Of a stretch of 64,000 nucleotides of DNA, positions 59,501-64,000 are shown piece by piece. Source of the DNA: Dendrophyllia cribrosa (Eukaryota; Cnidaria; Anthozoa; Scleractinia; Dendrophylliidae); assembly GCA_024195265.1 (NCBI GenBank), contig JAJLRJ010000005.1:25040855-25104854 (forward strand), written 5' to 3'. A program made the position numbers and the translations under genes. Under the pieces are notes generated by a model. That model worked only from the letters and a program-made list of their open reading frames with translations, did no database searches and was not told the origin of the DNA. Each line of letters starts with the position of its first letter. Within the stretch, counting starts at the first letter, position 1.

Positions 59501-62500
59501 TGCACTAAAAATGTCAGGTGACTTGCTTCAAAACTGTTGCTTTTGTCTCTTTCATGGATACAGTGTATCCATGCTCCTCACTCTGATAAATAATCGAGTC
59601 ATTCATACAGTACCAGCTACTGAAGTAACCTAACAGAGAACTTAGAATGCATTTGCACACAAATTGCAAACCTGTCAAAAACTCTGAGATCCAGAAAATG
59701 AATTCTAAATTGTACATGTACCTAGAATTTTTGTGGATCGCAAGTTTTTTGACAGTTTTACGGTTCGCATGGAAATGCATTCTGCTCTCAGATTCCTGTT
59801 AGGTTAACTTCTGTCTGGTACTTTAATTAAACATGTACATGTACAGTACATGTACCATTATTATATCTTTGAGTAAATGCATGGGGAATTGATTACACGT
59901 ACAAACCTATTTGCTTTGACTGGGCTGTGCTCCAGTAGTGCCCAGGTGCCATACAACTAACTTTTATTTTCAATCAACAAGAAAAACTGAGTTTTTGCAC
60001 TTTATTGTAGTTTAACTGCCAAGGAGAAAGTAATTAATAAAAAATCAACGATTACAATGCAAGCTGGGTACCCATAAATTGTTGTAATTTCTTTAAACAT
60101 TATGGTTCGACCACCCCCTAGCCATTGAAATGAAAGGCATTTATTTCTTTTTTGACCATTCAATAAGGAGTGGTTTTTCTTCCTTTTTTTTGGTGAAGGT
60201 CATTGACATGAGAAGAGTTGTTTATTAGATTGTGCATGAGGTTGTCTCTAATATTGCACACTGTACATGTAACTGCTTTTAGGTTTTTCCGACAAGAAGA
60301 CAAAGAACCAGTGGTTCTGAAAGCAGAAGGGCAGATGATGACGAGTATCGTGAACCTGCTGCGAGATATTTTCTACTTGTGGTAGGCATGGTAAGAGAAG
60401 CTTAGTGTACATGGAGAGGAGGGGATTCATACATGTAGTGGGGTACAGAGTGTATGTACTGTATGTTGCAGGTAAAATCTGGTCTCAGTTTATATCATAA
60501 ATGTAAATATAAATATAAAACTTTATTGAATCTCCCAATCAGGGTTTTTCAGACCCAACGTACATAAACATATAAATAATTCATAACTAAAGGTGAGTTA
60601 ACACATTAAATAAAAATCTCTAAACATTAAAATTGTAATAATAGATAAAAACATCAATAGGTAACTCTCCTAACTAACAAGGAATGATTCGAAAAAGAAT
60701 TCTCTAAGTTTCTTTTACACTAGTATTCAATCCAGGTTAATGTGTACCCAGTATTCAATCTAGGTAAGCTAACCCTAACCCCAGCACCAAGCTAAATCTA
60801 GTTCACAATGCTAACCCTAGCTGATTCTTTCGTGCCAGGGGTGACGGTTAGCTTTGTGCTTGGATTAGGGTTAGGGTTAGGGTTAGGGTTCAGCTTACCT
60901 GGAAAGTGTCCACAATTGGTGCTCGCGTACTAAATACTTTGACACTTAAATAATATGATTTGATTTGATTTTTTTGATCTAATACTGGGTACACATTCAA
61001 CCTAGATTGGACACTGATTCAACCTGAGAACGGATTTTACCTGCAACATGTACACATTATTAGGAGCATTTTGTAAGCTACACTGTACATGTACTTGATG
61101 GGAAATGAAATGTAGGAGGAAGGGGAAGGGGAAGGGATTTCGCTAGAGAACATTATGAGACATCCTAGCGAGTTATGAGCAACTGATGAAGTCTTAAAAT
61201 ATGATGGAAAAGCTCTTGCAATCAATTACAATACTGTGGATGGTATGATCAATAGAAGGACCTCGGTTACCTTCCTACATGTAGCTCAGATTCCTCCATT
61301 TTCCCAGCATTATTAGCAGTAGTGATATGAACTACCGAACTTTGGAATTAAATTCATTTGGTATAAGGTACTACATGTAGTACACAATGTACATTCAGTA
61401 AACATTATTTTATAAATAAGTGATTGAAAGAGCTTTATTTTAAACGCTTGGAGGCTTAAGAATTTTTGCACAATGTACTGTAGGAATCAATGCTTCTACA
61501 TGTACATGTACATGTATCTTGAAGGTACAGTATGTATGCTTGTAGTTTGCTACAGACCTGGTTTTCCATTTCCATTGTCAATAATTAATTGCACTAGTCT
61601 AGTAAACTGAAGCAGGGTAAACTACATTTGGATTGAGTACATGTAAATATTAAAATAAGTATTTAAATTTTTTGCTTGTCTTAGAAACACTGGGTTATGT
61701 GTGTCCTTCTTGAGGCCGGAGGTATCTCTAAACGGTAAGCATACTGAAAACGGTATTAATTCCAAACATTATTACATTAATTCTTGGTCAACCTTGTCTG
61801 CTTATAAGAAATAAAACATGTGGGTGTAATACATGTACAGTTTGTTGTATTGAATTCCTTTGGTTAGTTTTCCATTGTTTAACAAGTGTTTTTTTTTTTT
61901 ACATCTAGGGCTGAGGGTCACCCTCCTCCTAACACCTACTATGTGGATCAAGTAAAAAACACTTTGCATCAGATCGAATCCATGGACATCCCATCTGTTT
62001 GTGAAGCAAGGTACGTCAAATAACTAGATGTGCATTTAGTTTTTAAGTAACGCTCCACATAAGAACTACAGTAAACTTCATTGTTTTGCGGCATTGGCTC
62101 TTTCTCACATAGAAAGTCTTTGATTTCAAGAAGAGGGGAGGAGCTAATGGTTTATAATTATTTTAGGAAATGTTCGTAATTAACCAATCAAAATAGCAGA
62201 AGACAATAGCTAATAATTTTGCTTCTTTGATGAAGTTCCTCAAATTCAATTTCTTTAAAAATTTGCATGTTTTGCGATTGGGTCTTAAATTACATGAAAC
62301 CTTTAAAAAAATCAAACAAAATGCACCTTGAAACCTAACTTTTTAGCGGTCTTTGAGTCTAGGCCAATGAGATCACTAGTTGTTGTAACAATGAAAAAAG
62401 TTGACATTCCATCGTGCATTGCCTAATAGCACTTTCCTTCTTATGCGGATCATTACTTAATTCATTAATATTATGGTTTACTGATGTTTATTCATGGAAA

Positions 62501-63394
62501 TGACAGTGAATGAAAGCTGTACCGTCGTTGACCACTAGAAAATTGTTATTTGCATGTAAGCTCTCTGCGGAAATTACATTTCTCAGAATAGATGTCAATC
62601 TTAGTATCAATGATAGAAACCAATTTATCATGTCAGTGCTATTTACATGTACATATTTTTTTATTCACTCATTGAAGCAGATCAGAAAATTCAGTTGTTA
62701 ACTGCAATCACCTGTTCATTTTGAATATATTTTTTCTGATGTATATTTAATCAACATTTACCTTTGTGTATTGGTAGTTTAGATTGTAGATTTCCTTTCC
62801 TAATTTTTGTTCAAGCTTATACAGCTGTACATGTAATTATTATATAACTGGAATATGGAAATAAATAATGTATTCATTTTGGATCATTCTGGAAGTTACA
62901 GAATGATGTGTGGCAAGGATCAGATTCAAATAAGGTCCTAAATGAGACATTTGCCTGCACTATGATATTTTTATGAGGATATGTTTTTATTTTACTCAAG
63001 TTAAAGCTTAGTTTTATTTATGTTTTTTTGTAGTTTACGGAGTCCTCACAATCCTCCTCTCGCCTCGGCAGACACATTGCTTGTCAGTCCACCAACAACG
63101 ATGCTTCAGAAGTCCCTTTCTAGCTTTGGTAGCTCAGACACACCCACCCCGCAGAAAAGGCATGGCAGCTTAGACAACTTGAGACTTCAAGGTACTTGTA
63201 ACATAACAAATATATGATGTTTGCTGATCAAGTTATTAACCAGTGAAGCATCCAACCAATCCACTAACGAGTCAGTCAGTCAGACAATAAATAACTTGTA
63301 AGCAGGCTCTTTTATTTAGTCACAGTCTGTCAGTTAATTAGGCAGCCATCCAGACAGGCAACCAGCCAGCCAGTGTGTCTGTCAGTCAGTCAGT

Positions 63395-63460
<66 letters not shown>

Positions 63461-63811
63461 CTCAGTCAAATGCCATTGTGTTATTGTTTAATGCTTAACA
63501 GTCTTACGATTGACCATCTGTGTCCCAGGCCAACACGCTAAATATGCTAGATATACATGTAAAGAGAACCAGTTGTTTTCTCTCACTTCCTTTCATCGCA
63601 ATATTTCAGATGAAGTGGATTCTAACGACAGTGGCAGCATACCCTCGGCTCTCCGTCGGAAAGGATCGGACAGTTCCGGAAGTGTGGGCAGCTTTGGCGC
63701 CAAAGGCAGAATGAGATCGTTCCGTTCCCAGCTCTCCCTCAACTCTGCCGGAACTTTCAGAAAGAGTTTACCTGAAAATATCCCGGACTTGTCTCAGATG
63801 GTCACAGAAAA
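44984..63811 (+). CDS. INTU: INTU (inturned), PDZ and longin-domain CPLANE subunit; 3' part beyond the window
   Basis: Sixteen GT-AG exons join in frame into 747 residues: 44984-45090, 45726-46252, 51148-51233, 51806-52012, 53682-53797, 54481-54570, 54719-54796, 55655-55823, 57119-57172, 58264-58326, 58677-58802, 60283-60390, 61685-61734, 61909-62010, 63034-63191, 63610-63811. The sequence follows vertebrate INTU: an acidic N-terminus, a PDZ domain (~145-245) with [20 protein letters not shown] and GDVLLSLN, then conserved blocks [72 protein letters not shown] and [12 protein letters not shown], then a Ser-rich linker. INTU pairs with FUZ (longin domains) and WDPCP in CPLANE at the ciliary base, supporting intraflagellar transport, RAB23 activation and planar polarity. 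The vertebrate protein is about 940 residues, so roughly 200 C-terminal residues lie to the right. No disabling change is seen. Confidence 0.93.
45726..46252 (+). CDS. INTU: INTU exon 2 (N-terminal region and start of the PDZ domain)
   Basis: Acceptor TATTTCAG/G, donor G/GTGTGC. Begins [20 protein letters not shown], like the WxxxxxKKGELFY-type start of vertebrate INTU, and ends inside the PDZ domain at DLRIG. Confidence 0.92.
47206..49686. mobile_element. 2.5 kb TIR element in INTU intron 2
   Basis: The ends CAGGGCTTCTGATAT and ATATCAGAAGCCCTG are inverted, with ATTAAT on both sides. Inside both ends is an array of (A)ATTATGCGATTTTT(C/T) motifs. Another element (47925-48871) is nested, and the flanking GGGCTAGT and TTGCCC(G/A)(A/C)(A/C)GGGCAAGC words at 47430-47495 and 49155-49220 look like the ends of a third. 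No transposase frame. Confidence 0.65.
47925..48871. mobile_element. Tc1/mariner (Tigger-like) non-autonomous element, TA duplication
   Basis: 947 bp. The ends CAGTGGAACCTCGATTTAAC and GTTAAATCGAGGTTCCACTG are exact inverted repeats flanked by TA (47923-47924 and 48872-48873). Subterminal copies of GTTCGTTATATCGAGG repeat in both halves. CAGTGGAACCTCG ends with TA duplication are typical of Tigger/pogo-type MITEs. No intact transposase. Confidence 0.8.
50080..50256. mobile_element. MITE in INTU intron 2 (CAGGGGTTTCAAT ends)
   Basis: 177 bp, inverted ends CAGGGGTTTCAATTAGAA and TTCTATTGAAACCCCTG. The interior repeats TAGGCGGC(T/G). The target duplication is imperfect (GACAGT and GACATG). Confidence 0.65.
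50553..51016. mobile_element. Foldback element with ~200 bp arms in INTU intron 2
   Basis: The left arm runs from ATCTACCTGGTGTTCTGATA through AAATTTCACTT and GACTGGG, and is repeated in reverse on the right up to TATCAGAACACCATGTAGAT. Both arms lie in one intron, only 130 bp from exon 3, so the pre-mRNA would contain a long duplex next to the acceptor. Confidence 0.7.
51148..51233 (+). CDS. INTU: INTU exon 3 (PDZ)
   Basis: Acceptor TTTTTCAG, donor GAG/GTAAGA. Codes [20 protein letters not shown], the PDZ alpha-helix region. Follows a 4.9 kb intron full of transposons. Confidence 0.92.
51564..51720. mobile_element. MITE, copy 2, in INTU intron 3
   Basis: Second copy of the 30514-30668 family, with ATCACAGATGACATCAAAATG and its reverse CATTTTGACATTATCTGTGA, and an AT-rich centre. 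It ends about 85 bp before exon 4. Confidence 0.7.
51806..52012 (+). CDS. INTU: INTU exon 4 (end of PDZ, start of the first longin-like domain)
   Basis: Acceptor ACTTTCAG, donor CAG/GTACAC, phase 0. Starts ITLTIQRV (last PDZ strand) and ends with [18 protein letters not shown], aligning with the MYLTLQLDSETSKEE-type segment of vertebrate INTU. Confidence 0.92.
52032..52479. mobile_element. TIR element in INTU intron 4 (CAGTGTTCTCACCAGG ends, CATGAT duplication)
   Basis: 448 bp with exact 16-bp inverted ends CAGTGTTCTCACCAGG and CCTGGTGAGAACACTG, flanked by CATGAT (52026-52031 and 52480-52485). Non-coding. It starts 20 bp after the exon 4 donor. Confidence 0.8.
53093..53446. mobile_element. 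TIR element in INTU intron 4 with ~11-bp duplication
   Basis: The ends ACAGCCATGCTCCGTCACGC and its complement (with GCATGACGGAGCATGGCTG) are inverted, and TAACTGGTAAT (53082-53092) and TAACTGGTGAT (53447-53457) flank it. An ~11-bp duplication with one mismatch would fit a Mutator-like element, tentatively. Confidence 0.6.
53523..53550. repeat. 28-base poly-C tract, INTU intron 4
   Basis: Homopolymer C about 130 bp before exon 5. Confidence 0.8.
53682..53797 (+). CDS. INTU: INTU exon 5
   Basis: Acceptor AAATTTAG, donor AG/GTCAGT, phase 2. Codes [15 protein letters not shown] then RGMFLTLSD, a conserved longin-like helix. Confidence 0.9.
54481..54570 (+). CDS. INTU: INTU exon 6
   Basis: Acceptor TGCTTTAG, donor AG/GTATGT. 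Codes [20 protein letters not shown] then IAMPAE, aligning with the [20 protein letters not shown]-type segment of vertebrate INTU. Confidence 0.9.
54719..54796 (+). CDS. INTU: INTU exon 7
   Basis: Acceptor CAACTTAG, donor AG/GTATGA. Codes [20 protein letters not shown] then FGSMQ, a helix equivalent to the IENVIQTLKFMYGSL segment. Confidence 0.9.
55008..55117. repeat. Perfect tandem array, 10 x 11 bp (TACATGTACAT)
   Basis: Ten uninterrupted 11-bp units in INTU intron 7. Each contains the palindrome ATGTACAT, so the array is almost self-complementary. The apparent Tyr/His/Cys open frames over it are artefacts. Confidence 0.9.
55311..55417. repeat. (GGGGCA)n hexamer array, about 18 copies
   Basis: Uninterrupted GGGGCA repeats on the coding strand of INTU intron 7. 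Runs of four G spaced by two bases meet the G-quadruplex motif in the transcript sense. The Gly-Ala open frame is an artefact. Confidence 0.9.
55655..55823 (+). CDS. INTU: INTU exon 8
   Basis: Acceptor TTGTACAG, donor GAG/GTAAGG. Codes [14 protein letters not shown] and [18 protein letters not shown], strongly conserved. Confidence 0.93.
55824..57118. other. INTU intron 8
   Basis: 1.3 kb with no recognised element boundary. 56730-57020 contains repeated TGTCGC(T/C)-type words. Frames inside (56084-56425 +, 56994-56554 -) lack domain support. Confidence 0.4.
57119..57172 (+). CDS. INTU: INTU exon 9 (54 bp micro-exon)
   Basis: Acceptor GTCCCTAG, donor TTT/GTAAGT, phase 0 on both sides. Codes [18 protein letters not shown], aligning with LSDLEAADFAELSE of vertebrate INTU. 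Confidence 0.9.
57173..58263. other. INTU intron 9
   Basis: Contains a (GTT)n run at 57871-57894 and a T run near 57740. The frame 57638-57934 (+) has no domain character. No element boundary recognised. Confidence 0.35.
58264..58326 (+). CDS. INTU: INTU exon 10 (63 bp)
   Basis: Acceptor CCTACAG, donor AAG/GTACAT, phase 0. Codes [20 protein letters not shown], nearly identical to the diagnostic vertebrate INTU block. Confidence 0.95.
58677..58802 (+). CDS. INTU: INTU exon 11
   Basis: Acceptor TTTTGCAG, donor GAG/GTACAG, phase 0. Codes [20 protein letters not shown] and [13 protein letters not shown]. Confidence 0.95.
59610..59821. mobile_element. Foldback element in INTU intron 11
   Basis: The left arm GTACCAGCTACTGAAGTAAC through AGAATGCATTT and TGTCAAAAACT matches the right arm, reversed, TTTTTTGACAG, GAAATGCATTCT and GTTAACTTCTGTCTGGTAC. 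About 212 bp, diverged. Confidence 0.55.
60283..60390 (+). CDS. INTU: INTU exon 12
   Basis: Acceptor GCTTTTAG, donor ATG/GTAAGA, phase 0. Codes VFPTRRQ, an acidic/basic insert, then [13 protein letters not shown]. Confidence 0.93.
60497..60720 (-). mobile_element. Possible LINE or retro-copy 3' end, minus strand
   Basis: Read on the minus strand, the sequence ends CAATAAAG (complement at 60521-60528) followed by TTTTATATTTATATTTAC, a poly(A) signal and a simple AT tail as at the 3' end of some LINEs. No coding part was found, so this is tentative. Confidence 0.3.
60865..60890 (+). repeat. Interstitial telomere-type repeat (TTAGGG)4
   Basis: Four perfect TTAGGG units in INTU intron 12. The neighbourhood (60772-60830) also has GCTAACCCTAACCCC and GCTAACCCTAG, so it lies in a larger TAACCC-rich region. 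TTAGGG is the telomere unit of most animals, cnidarians included. Confidence 0.85.
61685..61734 (+). CDS. INTU: INTU exon 13 (50 bp)
   Basis: Acceptor TGTCTTAG, donor CG/GTAAGC. Codes [16 protein letters not shown]. Confidence 0.92.
61909..62010 (+). CDS. INTU: INTU exon 14
   Basis: Acceptor ACATCTAG after a T tract, donor AG/GTACGT. Codes [19 protein letters not shown]. Confidence 0.92.
62011..63033. other. INTU intron 14
   Basis: AT-rich, 1.0 kb, no bounded transposon seen. Confidence 0.4.
63034..63191 (+). CDS. INTU: INTU exon 15 (Ser/Pro-rich linker)
   Basis: Acceptor TTTTTGTAG, donor AAG/GTACTT, phase 1. Codes a low-complexity Ser/Pro/Thr linker ([15 protein letters not shown]). Poorly conserved in the family, but frame and splice phase fit. 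Confidence 0.82.
63350..63468 (+). repeat. (CCAG)n/(CAGT)n microsatellite, INTU intron 15
   Basis: Tetranucleotide tract mixing CAGC and CAGT units, about 120 bp, mostly perfect in the 3' half. Confidence 0.85.
63610..63811 (+). CDS. INTU: INTU exon 16 (linker; last exon in the window)
   Basis: Acceptor ATATTTCAG, donor AAAA/GTAAGT, phase 2. Codes a Ser/Arg-rich linker ending [15 protein letters not shown]; the donor shows that the gene continues past 64000. Confidence 0.85.
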
Positions 63812-64000
63812 GTAAGTGTGACAATTTGATACACCGTCTGATTCAGTGCTAAAATTTGCAGAATGGAAATCGATTTTTCATATTTACAAACTGTCCCTAT
63901 TAAAGCTGTTTTATAATGTAGTCAGTGGCAGAACTCCGGAACTACTCTCAAGTATGGCCACACATAAGAATAGTAAATATCATTTAAGGGGTAATAAGAT

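Overview
This window is animal nuclear DNA: spliced genes with GT-AG introns, metazoan protein families, dense short DNA transposons (MITEs) and tRNA-derived SINEs. The mix of a DZIP3-type HEPN plus NB-ARC gene, a DUF3504/Crypton-type remnant and many MITE families fits an anthozoan cnidarian, probably a stony coral. The taxon is inferred from gene and repeat style and was not tested by a search.

There are two recognisable protein genes. On the minus strand (11925 down to 6679) lies a two-coding-exon STAND/NLR-like gene. A HEPN exon is spliced in frame to a long exon encoding a coiled coil, an NB-ARC NTPase, TPRs, a right-handed parallel beta-helix and a C-terminal MYND zinc finger. It spans 1,580 codons in one reading frame, broken by a single TGA at 8677-8679, exactly where a TPR helix expects arginine. 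It is therefore a null allele, a young pseudogene, a truncated HEPN-NB-ARC protein or a sequence error. On the plus strand (44984 to past the right edge) lies INTU (inturned), a subunit of the CPLANE ciliogenesis/planar polarity complex. Sixteen exons encoding 747 residues can be joined without a frame break, and the gene runs out of the window.

Layout: 1-6.7 kb is repeats (one copy of a ~2 kb dispersed element, a long hairpin, MITEs). 6.7-11.9 kb is the HEPN/NB-ARC gene. 12-25 kb is heavily nested transposon debris: two PIF/Harbinger-like elements with TTA-type target duplications and internal poly-G tracts, CAGGGGCGGATC-type elements, a LINE 3' fragment, a Crypton/DUF3504 remnant and palindromic MITEs. 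25-42 kb is nearly gene-free and lower in obvious repeats, with a degenerate SINE and a 29-bp-arm hairpin at 31726-31800. 42-44.2 kb is another MITE cluster. 44.9-64 kb is INTU, whose introns carry many TIR elements, an interstitial telomere repeat, a (GGGGCA)n array, a perfect 10 x 11 bp array and many copies of the palindrome TACATGTA.

The two genes are not visibly connected in function: one looks like an innate-immune-type switch ATPase with a possible RNase effector domain, the other is a ciliary trafficking factor. The most notable biology is the HEPN-NB-ARC-TPR-beta-helix-MYND architecture and its single stop codon.
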